Notes: generated by a model from the sequence alone, not told the origin. A stretch of 64,000 bases of DNA from Streptococcus sanguinis (GCF_900635155.1 NZ_LR134002.1:1798001-1862000); one strand, 5' to 3'; positions 1 to 9,181 are shown, counted from the stretch's first letter. Numbers and translations: made by a program.

Positions 1-912
1 CACGCCGTACTTGCTGTGAGGCAGACTAACTTCCTCAACGATAGCTCCTAGGCTTTCCAAGTGCTTCGCCGCTGCCAGAATCGTTTCCTTGACCTTGCTG
101 TCAATTCCCTCACCCATGTATTCCTTAGGCAGGGCAATCTTCATGCCCTTAATGTCTTGGCCAATCTTGCTGGTAAAGTCTGGCACTGCCTCTTGTGATG
201 ATGTAGAGTCCTTAGGATCATTACCAGAAATAACATTCAGAAGCTGAGCATTTTCCTTAACCGTCTGAGAGAAAGGCCCAATCTGGTCCAAAGAAGAACC
301 AAAAGCAATGAGACCAAAACGAGAAACCCGTCCGTAGGTTGGCTTGAGGCCGACTACACCGTTAAAGGAAGCGGGCTGACGAATGGAGCCACCCGTATCT
401 GACCCCAGTGACAGACGAACCTGACCAGAGGCAACAGCTGTCGCTGAACCACCAGATGAGCCACCAGGAACCTTGCTGCTGTCCCAAGCATTCTTGGTTG
501 TCTTAAAGTAAGAGTTTTCGCTGGAGCCCCCCATGGCAAACTCGTCCATGTTGGTCTTCCCGACGATAATCATGTCCTTACCGTAAAGCTTCTCCACGCT
601 GGTCGCATCGAAAATTGGCTTGTAATTGTAGAGTATCTTGGAGGCTGCCGTCGTCAAGATTCCCTTGGTTGAGATATTGTCCTTAACCGCCAGCGGAATT
701 CCGCTCATAAGATTGTCAGCATCAATGCCCTTAGCATCCAGAGCCGCAGCCTGGGCCAAAGCTTCCTCTTCGCTGACAGTAATAAAGCTGTCCACAGCTG
801 CTTCACGTTCTTTGATGTCTGCCAAAGTTGCCTGAGTTAACTCTACCGCAGAAATTTCTTTTTTGACCAGCAAGTCGTGCAGTTCTTCAATGGTCTTGTG
901 ATTAAAAGTCAT
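1..912 (-). CDS. gatA: Asp/Glu-tRNA amidotransferase subunit A (partial)
   Basis: Amidase subunit of the GatCAB complex, which releases ammonia from glutamine and helps convert Glu-tRNA(Gln) or Asp-tRNA(Asn) to Gln-tRNA(Gln) or Asn-tRNA(Asn). The first 304 codons are present; the rest runs off the left edge. The amidase signature is visible: a catalytic Lys in AVKDN near residue 78 and the Gly/Ser-rich GGSSGGSA stretch that carries the cis-Ser and Ser nucleophile. The ATG overlaps the gatC stop by one base (TAATG), which implies translational coupling. It is the third gene of aspS-gatC-gatA; gatB is expected just outside the window. Confidence 0.95.
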   Translation of the reverse strand, partial: MTFNHKTIEELHDLLVKKEISAVELTQATLADIKEREAAVDSFITVSEEEALAQAAALDAKGIDADNLMSGIPLAVKDNISTKGILTTAASKILYNYKPIFDATSVEKLYGKDMIIVGKTNMDEFAMGGSSENSYFKTTKNAWDSSKVPGGSSGGSATAVASGQVRLSLGSDTGGSIRQPASFNGVVGLKPTYGRVSRFGLIAFGSSLDQIGPFSQTVKENAQLLNVISGNDPKDSTSSQEAVPDFTSKIGQDIKGMKIALPKEYMGEGIDSKVKETILAAAKHLESLGAIVEEVSLPHSKYGV

Positions 913-1214
913 TAGGCATCTCCTCCGTCATCTAGGATGGCAGGCACTTTGATGTAGCCCCGCTCTTTTTCAGGTACATTTTGGAAAAGCTCTTCCCGGT
1001 TCCAGCCTGGCTGAGCCACATCTTCTCGCATATAGTTAATATTTGCAGCTACATTAGAAGTGAAAGGCACACCCTCCGTATCCACTTCATTGAGCAATTC
1101 GACCATGTCAACAATCTTGGTTAGGGTCGTCGCAAACTCAGCAGTTTCTTCTGGTGAAAAAGCCAGTTTTGACAGCTTAGCTACGTGGCTTACTTCTTCT
1201 TGAGTAATCTTCAT
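912..1214 (-). CDS. gatC: Asp/Glu-tRNA amidotransferase subunit C
   Basis: Small 100-residue subunit that stabilises GatA and binds the GatA-GatB interface. Length and the N-terminal start [19 protein letters not shown] are typical of GatC. An AAAGGA ribosome site sits upstream of the ATG. It overlaps gatA by one base (TAATG). The 203-bp gap to aspS has no strong terminator, so it can be read from the aspS promoter, though a promoter of its own is possible. Confidence 0.95.
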   Translation of the reverse strand: MKITQEEVSHVAKLSKLAFSPEETAEFATTLTKIVDMVELLNEVDTEGVPFTSNVAANINYMREDVAQPGWNREELFQNVPEKERGYIKVPAILDDGGDA

Positions 1215-1417
1215 CTCTGATTCCTTTCATAAGATAGGTGAGCTTTAGCGACTGAAAATAACAATTTCTAGATGACATCTTTATTTCCAAGCTTCAGCTC
1301 ACCTTTACTTTGACAAGCTAGGGACGCTGATTTATTTGCCATCCACTAGCTCTTTTCTTCAGCTTCTTCCTGCTATTCTTCAGGAATTCGCATCATTTCA
1401 TTTTACCATATTTCAGG
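1215..1417 (-). promoter_or_regulatory. aspS-gatC spacer with hairpin and possible promoter
   Basis: Spacer without a gene. On the minus strand a possible promoter starts in the last codons of aspS: TTGAAG (1424-1429), an 18-base spacer and TAAAAT (1400-1405). Between it and gatC is an inverted repeat GGTGAGCT (1237-1244) / AGCTCACC (1296-1303) with a loop of about 50 bases and no T-run, so it is more likely an mRNA structure than a terminator. The promoter call is weak. Confidence 0.35.
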
Positions 1418-3154
1418 CTAATTCTTCAATTCCAAATGCAGTTCTTTGAGCTGTCTTTGGTCCACTAAACTTGGACTCTCCAGCATAGGATCAAAGCCAG
1501 TACCATTTTTCGGAAAAGCGATGACTTGGCGGATATTTTCTTCCCCAGCCAAAATCATAACCAAGCGATCTAAGCCCAGAGCCAAGCCGCCGTGCGGTGG
1601 GAAGCCGTACTCTAAGGCCTCTAGGAAGAAACCAAAGTCCCGCTCATAGTCTTCTCGGCTCATGCCCAACAGCTCAAACATCGCTTCCTGAGCCTTCCGA
1701 TTATGAATCCGCAGACTCCCTCCGCCAATCTCATAGCCGTTTAAGACGATATCGTAAGCGTGGCTGCGGAATTGGTCTGGCTCCTGTCCATCTTCAAAGA
1801 TTCCCTGTGTGAAAGGATGGTGCATAGCTTGATAGCGGCTTTGGTCTTCATTCCACTCCAGCAGCGGCCAATCCACAACCCAAAGGAAATGAAGCAAACT
1901 CGGGTCAATCAAATCCAAAGCTTTTGCGACTTCTATGCGCAAATGTCCCAAAGCTTCCTGAGCCCGACGCTTCTTGGCCATGACTAGCAGGATGAGGTCT
2001 CCATCCTTGGCTTCAAAACGTACCTGCAAATCCTGACTTTCATCTTCAAAGGTGCTAGCCAAATCACCAACAAACTGGCCATTTTCAACCTTTAGACTGG
2101 CGAAACGACTGCAGCCAAATTCCTTCATTTCCTGATAGTAGTGACTCAGCTGTTTCTTGCTAAAAGCACTAGCCGCATCTGGCACACAGATTCCCATCAC
2201 TTCCTCTTGGTTGTCCAAGGCTTTCTTGATGAGAAGCGAATCATTGGACTGACACAAATCTGTCAAACTCTTTAGCTCTAAACCAAATCGCGTATCTGGT
2301 TTATCAGAGCCGAAGCGGCTTATAGCCTCTTCATAGCTGATAGTCGGAAAAGCTTCCGTCAGCTCTAAACCATGAGTTTTCTTGACAACAGCCTTGAGCA
2401 TAGCTTCAACCAGATCTCGGATTTCTTCCTCGCTGGCAAAACTCAGCTCTAAGTCCACCTGGGTAAACTCTGGCTGACGATCGCCTCGCAAGTCTTCGTC
2501 ACGGAAACAACGAACAATCTGATAATAGCGCTCGATGCCAGCTCCCATCAGTAACTGCTTGAGCATCTGCGGGCTCTGCGGCAAGGCGTAGAACTGATTT
2601 TTAAAGACCCGACTAGGCACCAGAAAATCTCTAGCCCCTTCGGGTGTTGACTTGGTCAGATAAGGCGTCTCCACTTCCAAAAAGTCCAAACCATTCAAAT
2701 ATTCCCGAATGGTTGAGGCGACCTGGTGATGCAGTTTGAGGTTATGGGTCATCTTCTCACGGCGCAAGTCCAGGTAGCGGTATTTCTGACGCAGGTCTTC
2801 CCCTGTATGGGCATGCTGGTCCAGCTCAAAAGGCAGGGCCTTGCTGCTAGCAATGACCTCAATCTTTTCAGCCCTCAACTCAACTTGACCGGACTTAATA
2901 GCCTTGTTGATAAAGCGCTCTTCACGCTGAACCACTTGCCCTGTCACTGCAATGACATCCTCTTTGCCAATGTCTTCCAGTTTAGCAAAATCTTCAATCT
3001 CACCGCCGACGAAGACCTGAAGCAAGCCTTCGCGATCCCGCAATTCAATAAAGGCTAGTTTGCCGTGATTGCGGATATTGGCCACCCAGCCAGTTGCGGT
3101 CATGGTCTGTCCGACCTGCTCTAAACCATAGTTTCCGATAAAAATTTCTTTCAT
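1418..3154 (-). CDS. aspS: aspartyl-tRNA synthetase
   Basis: Class II synthetase of 578 residues, normal for the bacterial type with an inserted GAD domain. The N-terminal OB-fold (about 1-100) binds the anticodon. Motif 2 contains CFRDEDLRGDRQPEF near residue 220, and motif 3 is GLALGLDRLVM near 530. It lies upstream of gatC and gatA. This pairing suits a non-discriminating AspRS that also charges tRNA(Asn) for GatCAB to amidate, but specificity cannot be settled from sequence here. A T-box leader precedes it. The start has only a weak Shine-Dalgarno site (GAGGGAAAG). Confidence 0.97.
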   Translation of the reverse strand: MKEIFIGNYGLEQVGQTMTATGWVANIRNHGKLAFIELRDREGLLQVFVGGEIEDFAKLEDIGKEDVIAVTGQVVQREERFINKAIKSGQVELRAEKIEVIASSKALPFELDQHAHTGEDLRQKYRYLDLRREKMTHNLKLHHQVASTIREYLNGLDFLEVETPYLTKSTPEGARDFLVPSRVFKNQFYALPQSPQMLKQLLMGAGIERYYQIVRCFRDEDLRGDRQPEFTQVDLELSFASEEEIRDLVEAMLKAVVKKTHGLELTEAFPTISYEEAISRFGSDKPDTRFGLELKSLTDLCQSNDSLLIKKALDNQEEVMGICVPDAASAFSKKQLSHYYQEMKEFGCSRFASLKVENGQFVGDLASTFEDESQDLQVRFEAKDGDLILLVMAKKRRAQEALGHLRIEVAKALDLIDPSLLHFLWVVDWPLLEWNEDQSRYQAMHHPFTQGIFEDGQEPDQFRSHAYDIVLNGYEIGGGSLRIHNRKAQEAMFELLGMSREDYERDFGFFLEALEYGFPPHGGLALGLDRLVMILAGEENIRQVIAFPKNGTGFDPMLESPSLVDQRQLKELHLELKN

Positions 3155-3244
3155 GTTCTTTCCCTCTCAAATCAATTAGTAGCTCCGCCCTGTTGTCCAG
3201 GATATTAGCAACATTTCCCCAGTGTCTTCACCTGACCTACTGCA

Positions 3245-3472
3245 AAATAAAAAGCTTTCGTCTCTAAAACAGACGAAAGCCGTGGTACCACTGTTATTCG
3301 CTGCCCTAAAAGGCAGCCTCTGAACTCGTAACGTGAGCGACGTTTGTGCTTGATCACACAAAAGATTATGAAACATGTTCTTCGGTTTTTGCTTTCTTGA
3401 TGCTGCTCTCAGCTATCAGCACTCTCTGTGCAAGTCAGCAAGCCTACTCTGCTTCTCTTTTACTCTTAAATT
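3245..3472 (-). promoter_or_regulatory. T-box riboswitch leader of aspS
   Basis: Minus-strand leader between a promoter inside the pncA tail and aspS. The T-box with UGGUACCACGG lies at about 3279-3290. It is followed by a terminator hairpin GCTTTCGTCT (3271-3280) / AGACGAAAGC (3254-3263) and a T-run. The Stem I hallmarks AGAGAG and GCUGAGAGCAGC lie near 3398-3428. The best specifier reading is AAC (Asn) followed by A in the 3' side of the specifier loop, flanked by pairable helices UUGCU/AGCAA and GAAGC/GUUUC. The T-box is clear; the specifier codon is my manual fold. Confidence 0.88.
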
Positions 3473-4023
3473 GTATCTATTATAGTCGAACCCAGGACAT
3501 TTTGCAAGTGATTTAAGGCAAATTTGTGATTTTCCTCTGACAGAGAAGCCACTGCCGACTCTACCACCTGAATCTGATAACCAAGATTATAGGCATCAAT
3601 CGCTGTATGCAAGACACAAATATCCGTCAAGACTCCAGTCAAAATGACCGTATCTACCTTTCTTTCCCGCAGGCGGATATCTAAATCCGTGCCGGAAAAA
3701 GCAGAATAATGACGCTTATCCATCCAAAATACCCGCGAGTCTGCTTGATGATTCTCATAAAAATCAGCCAAAGGGCCATAAAGATTGCGACCGCTAGTCC
3801 CTTTGATATTATGAGGCGGGAACAGCTTGCTTTCAGGGTGAAAGGCATCATTCTCATCATGGGCATCAATAGCAAAGAAGATATAATCTCCTCGGTCAAA
3901 AGCTGCCTCCGTCACTTGAGCAATGGTTTCAGAAATCGCCTGAGCTGGCGCTCCAGCTGTCAACTTGCCCTCATCTGCGACAAAATCAACTGTGTAATCA
4001 ATGGAAATCAGTGCTTTTGGCAT
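3466..4023 (-). CDS. pncA: nicotinamidase / isochorismatase-family hydrolase
   Basis: Cysteine hydrolase of 185 residues that most likely deamidates nicotinamide to nicotinate for NAD salvage. The catalytic triad is visible: Asp in DYTVDF near residue 9, Lys in WMDKRHYSAF near 103, and Cys in GVLTDICVLHT near 137. The metal-site region DAHDENDAFHPES is also intact. The start codon overlaps the codY stop (TAATG), so it is co-translated with codY. The family includes isochorismatases, but length and active site favour PncA. Confidence 0.88.
   Translation of the reverse strand: MPKALISIDYTVDFVADEGKLTAGAPAQAISETIAQVTEAAFDRGDYIFFAIDAHDENDAFHPESKLFPPHNIKGTSGRNLYGPLADFYENHQADSRVFWMDKRHYSAFSGTDLDIRLRERKVDTVILTGVLTDICVLHTAIDAYNLGYQIQVVESAVASLSEENHKFALNHLQNVLGSTIIDTI
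3479..3507 (-). promoter_or_regulatory. promoter of the aspS T-box transcript
   Basis: Minus-strand TTGCAA (3502-3507), 17-base spacer, TATAAT (3479-3484). It lies within the last codons of pncA, so the leader RNA would begin near 3472, just before T-box Stem I. Confidence 0.75.
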
Positions 4024-4811
4024 TAGTAGTCCCTCTTTTTAATTTCATCAAAGACATCCGGAATCAGGACTTTTAGATAAGTTCCTTTCATCCCCAGCGA
4101 ACGGCTTTCAATAATCCCAGCACTTTCCAGCTTACGCAAGGCATTGACAATCACTGAGCGGGTAATCCCAATACGATCAGCAATGACAGACGCTGTCAGC
4201 TGGCCTTCATTGCCATTGAGCTCACCCAGAATAGCTGAAACAGCTCTCAGTTCTGAGTAAGACAGAGTATTGACTGCCATTGTAACAGCTGTCCGGCGGC
4301 GGATATTTTTCTCATCCTCTTCCCGCTGGAAGTTAAGCAGCTGGATACCTACCACTGTGCTGGCAATCTCAATCAAAATCAGATCATCGTCCGCAAATTC
4401 CTTGTCATTGCGCCAGATAATCAATGAACCCAGACGAATCCCTGAAACATGGATAGGGGCAATGGTTGTCAGCCCGTCTGGAAACTCATCCTTGGTCTCC
4501 ACTGGGAAAATCGTCAAATCATGTGAAACTGGCAGATTAGCCTCTGTTTCATAGACCAGATTGGCTTCGTGAACGTATTCCTCTGGGAAATTCTTATCCT
4601 GGAAAAAAGCTTCCACACGGTCATTATTGGTCTTATAGCGCATGAAATAGCCTAAAAGACGGCCCTTGCTATTGATAATGCAGGCATTGCAGTGGATAAT
4701 ATCAGCCAACTGACGCGTAATAGCATTGTAGGGTAGCTCTTCCTGCATCTGCTCCTCTGAGCGCTTCAAAATTGACGTAATTTTTCGTGTTTTTTCTAGT
4801 AAATTGGCCAT
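4023..4811 (-). CDS. codY: GTP- and branched-chain-amino-acid-sensing transcriptional repressor CodY
   Basis: Global nutritional regulator of 262 residues. The N-terminal GAF-like domain (about 1-155) binds isoleucine/valine, and a C-terminal winged helix-turn-helix contains [19 protein letters not shown] near residue 205-223. Length and motifs match streptococcal CodY. Ribosome site GAGG lies before ATG. The promoter is TTGAAA (4861-4866), 17 bases, TACAAT (4838-4843), with a CodY box directly abutting its -35, so autoregulation is likely. pncA follows with a one-base overlap. Confidence 0.98.
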   Translation of the reverse strand: MANLLEKTRKITSILKRSEEQMQEELPYNAITRQLADIIHCNACIINSKGRLLGYFMRYKTNNDRVEAFFQDKNFPEEYVHEANLVYETEANLPVSHDLTIFPVETKDEFPDGLTTIAPIHVSGIRLGSLIIWRNDKEFADDDLILIEIASTVVGIQLLNFQREEDEKNIRRRTAVTMAVNTLSYSELRAVSAILGELNGNEGQLTASVIADRIGITRSVIVNALRKLESAGIIESRSLGMKGTYLKVLIPDVFDEIKKRDY

Positions 4812-4837
4812 GTTTTTACCTCATATTTATTAGCTTC

Positions 4838-4882
4838 ATTGTAACATAAAAGCAGTGAAATTTCAATAATTATCTGAAAATT
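4838..4882 (-). promoter_or_regulatory. codY promoter with CodY box
   Basis: The promoter TTGAAA-N17-TACAAT spans 4838-4866. One base upstream of the -35 lies AATTATCTGAAAATT (4868-4882), which matches the CodY consensus AATTTTCWGAAAATT at 14 of 15 positions. Placement next to the -35 suggests direct negative autoregulation. Confidence 0.8.
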
Positions 4883-4965
4883 TTTTATTGAAAAACAATT
4901 ACATACAATTCGATAAAATAAAGAATTTTTCAAGTATATGACTTGATATATCAAGCCATATTAAA

Positions 4966-4996
4966 CAAAAAACAGTCAATTTTTTGACTGTTTTTG
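4966..4996 (-). terminator. terminator after the surface-protein gene
   Basis: Inverted repeat AACAGTCAA (4971-4979) / TTGACTGTT (4984-4992) with a T-run on the minus strand. It separates the surface-protein gene from codY. A perfect 14-base palindrome CTTGATATATCAAG lies further on at 4942-4955. Confidence 0.85.
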
Positions 4997-5012
4997 ATTG
5001 TTTTTGTTCTTT

Positions 5013-7613
5013 CTAATCAAGAGAACGTTTCTTGTAGAACAATTTCATAGCCATGAGCAGAAGCATTTGGCCTGCTAGAAGAAGCCAAGAAGAGTTTTCT
5101 CCTGTCTTAGGTAAGACATGACCTGAGCTAGCCGCCTGTTTATGGCTGATAGGACTAGTATTTCCAGCAGTTCCAGTTCCAACAGTTCCAGTAGTTGAAA
5201 CAGTCGTATGCTGAGTAGCTCCTGCTTGTCCAGTAAGTGGAGAGCGAGCGAAGCGCTCCTCTGTATGAGCCAAAACAGACTGATAATAGCGAATATCTTC
5301 TTCCTTATTTTGTTCTGCATAAGTTTGAGCTAGCAAGTCGTATGTCGCCTTAGCTTGTGCTTGAACTGCAGTTAAAACTGCTACTTTTGCTTCTTGATCT
5401 GTTTGAGCTGTAAGAGCCACTTGGTAAGCTGCCTGAGCTACGGCTAACTTGCTTTTAGCTTGTTCCAAGTTTTCTTCTGCATTTTCAAGATTTGACAATG
5501 ACTCTTTAGCCATTTGCAATGCTGCTTCAGCTGCTGTAAGAGCATTTTCAAGGTTAGTCTTTCTTTCTTTTGCTGCATTCAAAGCTGCTTCTAGCTGAGC
5601 CAACTTATCTGATTCAGTCTTTAGAGCTTCTTGAGCTGCGGCAACTGTTGCTTGAACAGCAGTCAGAGCTGCTTGAGCCTGATTTAATTTGTCCGCTTTA
5701 GTCTTGTCATCCAAGTTTGAGTTTTGCAGGGCCGCTTGTGCTGCTGCCAAAGCTGCTTGATCAGCTGCCAACTTCTCTTGAGCTGCGGCAAGAGCTGCTT
5801 GAGCCTGAGCAGTTGCTGACTCACCTGCTTGAGCTTGCGCCTGAGCAAGTTGCTGGTTGGCTTGCTCTAAAGCTGCAGCTCTCCGATTATAAGTAGACTG
5901 GGCAACTCCCTTAGATGCCAGAGCCAGTTGGTTGGCCTTGAAGGCAGCATCATAGGCTGTTTGAGCCTTGGCTACTTCTTGCGGATCGACTTTTGCTGTT
6001 GCAGCTTTGCCTGTAATAGGGCTGGCATTGAAGTTCTTTTTGCTAGCATATTTGACTTGATCTTCGGACACCATGGTGAAATGAGCCATAGTGATGTCGC
6101 CTTCCATTGAGAAATCAACTCCCAGATAGTTTTTCTGGCGACCAGTATTGAGACCAGAGATAGATGTAGCATGCAGCCATTCGTAACCATTGAACATGAA
6201 TTCAACAACAGAATCATAGACCCGTCGCTTCATTTCAGCCACACTCATCTGATTAGCATTTTCTCTCCAGATGTAGGCGTTTTCATAGTACTGGAGACCT
6301 TTGCTCTCTTGCTCAGCACTTGTGGTCATTAAACCATATTCACGCGCTACTCGGTTAATTCCTCGAGCATCGTGATGGTATTCATTCATCAAATCCCAGT
6401 TCCAGTTGTCTTTGCGGTATTCTGTTGCCACTTTATCAGCGAAATCAATTGAAGATGGTGTCACAACTACTTCACCTGTTCCCATCTGAGCACGCAACTG
6501 GTTGACGAGTTCTGAAGCAAACTGTGAAAGTTCCTGACGAACATTCTGTGGAATATTGTTGGTATCAATCAAAGCTTTGCTATCTGTAGGATCAGCTACA
6601 TAACGGTTGAGAGCCTTAGCGCTAGCATTAAGTGCAGCTAGTCTATTTTGAATCTCTTTAGCTTTTTGTTCTGATAAATTTGGTGCAATTAGCTCTCTCA
6701 AGGCTGCAATGTATTCCGGAGTCATAGACACACGGTTTTTATTGCTAGAAGCTTCAGTAGTAATCGTTCCAGCTTGAGCCTTTTGCAAAGCTTGTTGAGC
6801 TTGATTCAAGTCTGACTGAGTCTTCTCAGCTGCAGCAGTTTTGTCCTGCAAGTTCTTCTGAGAAGCATCAGAAGCCGTCTTAGCCTGAGTCTGGTTAGTC
6901 TGAGCTTTTGCAACCTCAGCCTGCTTCTGACTGTCAGTCTGACGAGCTGTAGCTACTTTTGCTTGAGCTGTTTCAACAGCAGACTGATCAGCTGCCACCT
7001 TATCTTGGGCTGCTTTCACATTCTTTTCTGCCTTAGCTGTAGCTTCACCGCTTAGGTTAGCCTGAGCTTCTTTCACGTCATTTTGAGCTTTAGCAAGGCG
7101 TCCTTCTTGAGTTTTCGCTTGCTCTTGAGCCTCTTTAGTCTTGGCTGCCTGAGCATCACGCTCAGCTTGAGCCGTCTTGGTTGCTTGGTCAGCTTTAGCC
7201 AGTTCTGACTTGTTGCTGTCCACTTGAGCTTTTTGATTGCTCTCTTCTTGCTTAGCTGTTTCAATAGCTTCCGGACCAGCTTTATCAGCTGCCTCCTGTG
7301 CCCGGTTAGCTTCAGCTTGTGCTTGCTCGACCTGACTTTGAGCCGCAGCAGTATTTGCCTGAGCTTGAGCCAAATCAGCTTTCCCTTGTGCAACATTGCT
7401 GTCGGCTTCTTGTACAAGAGCCTGAGCAGCGTCTACCTGTTCTTTCGAAACAGATTCATCCTTCTGTGTGTTTTCTGCCTGTGGTTGGCTTTGACTAACG
7501 GGCGCATCAGAATAAGACTGATTATCAACTAATTGATCAGCCTGAACTCCTTCTGCGAGCACCAAAGACAATGCCGCTGCACTGACAGAAAAAGCACTAA
7601 GTGTCTTTTTCAT
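5013..7613 (-). CDS. LPXTG-anchored surface protein of PrgA/Sec10 surface-exclusion type
   Basis: Cell-wall protein of 866 residues. I place the start at MKKTLSAF (7613) because GGAGG lies about 14 bases upstream and this gives a clean signal peptide (about 1-25); the frame extends 18 codons further without merit. Next come an Ala/Gln/Lys-rich coiled coil (about 40-285) and a folded central region (about 300-540) with NWNWDLMNEYHHDARG and SVVEFMFNGYEWLHATS, like the CAP-type domain of enterococcal surface-exclusion proteins. A second Ala-rich coiled coil (about 545-790) and LPKTG with a membrane segment and KKRSLD tail end it. The role is inferred: a stalked surface protein. The gene is monocistronic. 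Confidence 0.8.
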   Translation of the reverse strand: MKKTLSAFSVSAAALSLVLAEGVQADQLVDNQSYSDAPVSQSQPQAENTQKDESVSKEQVDAAQALVQEADSNVAQGKADLAQAQANTAAAQSQVEQAQAEANRAQEAADKAGPEAIETAKQEESNQKAQVDSNKSELAKADQATKTAQAERDAQAAKTKEAQEQAKTQEGRLAKAQNDVKEAQANLSGEATAKAEKNVKAAQDKVAADQSAVETAQAKVATARQTDSQKQAEVAKAQTNQTQAKTASDASQKNLQDKTAAAEKTQSDLNQAQQALQKAQAGTITTEASSNKNRVSMTPEYIAALRELIAPNLSEQKAKEIQNRLAALNASAKALNRYVADPTDSKALIDTNNIPQNVRQELSQFASELVNQLRAQMGTGEVVVTPSSIDFADKVATEYRKDNWNWDLMNEYHHDARGINRVAREYGLMTTSAEQESKGLQYYENAYIWRENANQMSVAEMKRRVYDSVVEFMFNGYEWLHATSISGLNTGRQKNYLGVDFSMEGDITMAHFTMVSEDQVKYASKKNFNASPITGKAATAKVDPQEVAKAQTAYDAAFKANQLALASKGVAQSTYNRRAAALEQANQQLAQAQAQAGESATAQAQAALAAAQEKLAADQAALAAAQAALQNSNLDDKTKADKLNQAQAALTAVQATVAAAQEALKTESDKLAQLEAALNAAKERKTNLENALTAAEAALQMAKESLSNLENAEENLEQAKSKLAVAQAAYQVALTAQTDQEAKVAVLTAVQAQAKATYDLLAQTYAEQNKEEDIRYYQSVLAHTEERFARSPLTGQAGATQHTTVSTTGTVGTGTAGNTSPISHKQAASSGHVLPKTGENSSWLLLAGQMLLLMAMKLFYKKRSLD

Positions 7614-7724
7614 TGTCAATATAATCTCCTCCACTTTTTCATCATTGTTAAAAACATTGACAAACACATTCTACCATGTTTGTCTTCTAGAAGGAAGACG
7701 CTAACACATTTTTTTAAGCATTTT

Positions 7725-7768
7725 TGGACAGATACATAAAAAATGTTGGACAAACTCCTAAAAAATGT
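7725..7768 (-). repeat. two tandem 22-bp direct repeats upstream of the surface-protein gene
   Basis: Minus-strand units ACATTTTTTA-N5-CTGTCCA (7725-7746) and ACATTTTTTA-N5-TTGTCCA (7747-7768), 22 bases each in exact tandem. They lie about 110-155 bp upstream of the surface-protein start. A 22-bp period puts both copies on the same DNA face, as in LytTR-type response-regulator sites. Operator function is inferred. Confidence 0.55.
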
Positions 7769-7888
7769 CGGTAAATCCGCCTATAATTTTTACCAATCTA
7801 CCTCAAATTCGATTTCCAGAGCATCTTAATTTTTTATTTTTGCAATTCAAAGACAGCCATTAAACTAAAAAATATGTAGGATAGATAA

Positions 7889-7920
7889 GAAAAAGACCGG
7901 AATATTTTCCAGCCTTTTTG
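7889..7920 (-). terminator. terminator after alaT
   Basis: Imperfect hairpin of AAAAAGaCcGGAA-type arms (about 7890-7920) just past the alaT stop, with T-rich ends on both strands. Confidence 0.6.
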
Positions 7921-7933
7921 CAACACCCGCTTA

Positions 7934-9148
7934 TTAACGGCGATATTGACGCAAGAAGCGCGTCATTTTTTCTTGGATTTGAGCTAGCTCATCTACTCTA
8001 GGCAGATAAACAATTCGGAAATGATCTGGTTCCTGCCAGTTAAAGCCTCGTCCATGGACGAGAAGGACTTTTTCCTGCTTGAGGAAATTGAGCACAAACT
8101 GCTCATCATCGTCGATGCGATACATGTTCCGGTCAATTTTCGGGAAAATATAGAGACCGGCTTTAGGTTTTACAGCTGATAGCCCCGGGATATCCTGAAT
8201 AGCCTGATAGATGAAATTACGCTGCTCGTAGATACGGCCACCTGGCAAAAGCAGTTCATCCACAGATTGGTGACCGCCAAGTGAGGTTTGGACGACTTGT
8301 TGAGCTAAGACATTAGAGCACAAGCGCATGTTGGAGAGCATGTTCAACCCTTCAATATAGCCCTTAACATGATGCTTAGGCCCAGATAGCACCATCCAGC
8401 CAACCCGAAAGCCTGCAATACGGTGCGACTTAGAAAGACCGTTCATGCTGACACAGAAGAGATCCGGAGCCAAACTTGCCACAGAGGTGTGGACATTGCC
8501 GTCCATCACCATGCGGTCGTAGATTTCATCCGCAAAGATAATGAGATTATTTTGGCGAGCAATTTCCACAATTTCCAGCAGAAGTTCCTTAGGATAAAGT
8601 GCTCCCGTTGGATTGTTAGGGTTGATGATAATGATAGCCTTGGTATTAGATGTGATTTTTGACTTGATATCGTCAATATCTGGATACCATTCTGCCTGCT
8701 CATCACAGACATAGTGAACAGCATTCCCACCAGCCAGACTGACTGCTGCCGTCCAGAGTGGGTAGTCTGGCATTGGCACCAGCACCTCATCTCCGTCATC
8801 CAGCAATCCCTGCATAGACATAACAATCAGCTCGCTGACGCCATTTCCCAGATAAATATCATCAATATCTACATTAGGAAAATTCTTAAGCTGGCAGTAC
8901 TGCATGATAGCCTTGCGGGCTGAAAAAATTCCCTTGGAGTCAGAGTAACCTTCACTGTCACGCGCATTCATAATCAAATCATGAATGACCTCATCCGGAG
9001 CGGTAAAACCAAATTCAGCCGGATTCCCAGTATTGAGGCGGAGAATCTTTTCACCATTGGCCCGCATGCGCATAGCTTCATCCAAAACCGGGCCGCGAAT
9101 ATCATAGGCAACATGTTCCAGCTTGCTGGACTTGTCAAATTCTTTCAT
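7934..9148 (-). CDS. alaT: alanine-type PLP aminotransferase
   Basis: Fold-type I aminotransferase of 404 residues of the AlaA/AlaT group, probably converting pyruvate and glutamate to alanine and 2-oxoglutarate. The PLP lysine lies in NGLSKSHRIAGFRVGW near residue 239, and NPNNPTGALY is the conserved substrate-site loop. I start at MKEFDKSSKLEHV (9148): AGAGG precedes it, and the promoter TATAAT (9182-9187) would leave only about six leader bases for the alternative start at 9169. It stands alone between terminators, divergent from uspA. Confidence 0.92.
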   Translation of the reverse strand: MKEFDKSSKLEHVAYDIRGPVLDEAMRMRANGEKILRLNTGNPAEFGFTAPDEVIHDLIMNARDSEGYSDSKGIFSARKAIMQYCQLKNFPNVDIDDIYLGNGVSELIVMSMQGLLDDGDEVLVPMPDYPLWTAAVSLAGGNAVHYVCDEQAEWYPDIDDIKSKITSNTKAIIIINPNNPTGALYPKELLLEIVEIARQNNLIIFADEIYDRMVMDGNVHTSVASLAPDLFCVSMNGLSKSHRIAGFRVGWMVLSGPKHHVKGYIEGLNMLSNMRLCSNVLAQQVVQTSLGGHQSVDELLLPGGRIYEQRNFIYQAIQDIPGLSAVKPKAGLYIFPKIDRNMYRIDDDEQFVLNFLKQEKVLLVHGRGFNWQEPDHFRIVYLPRVDELAQIQEKMTRFLRQYRR

Positions 9149-9181
9149 TCTTATTTTTCCTCTATTCATCAGAATGTTATC

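Noticed and set aside
7073..7417. Basic 114-residue frame inside the surface-protein gene
   Set aside because: A shadow of the repetitive Ala/Lys/Gln coding sequence with no ribosome site or family features.
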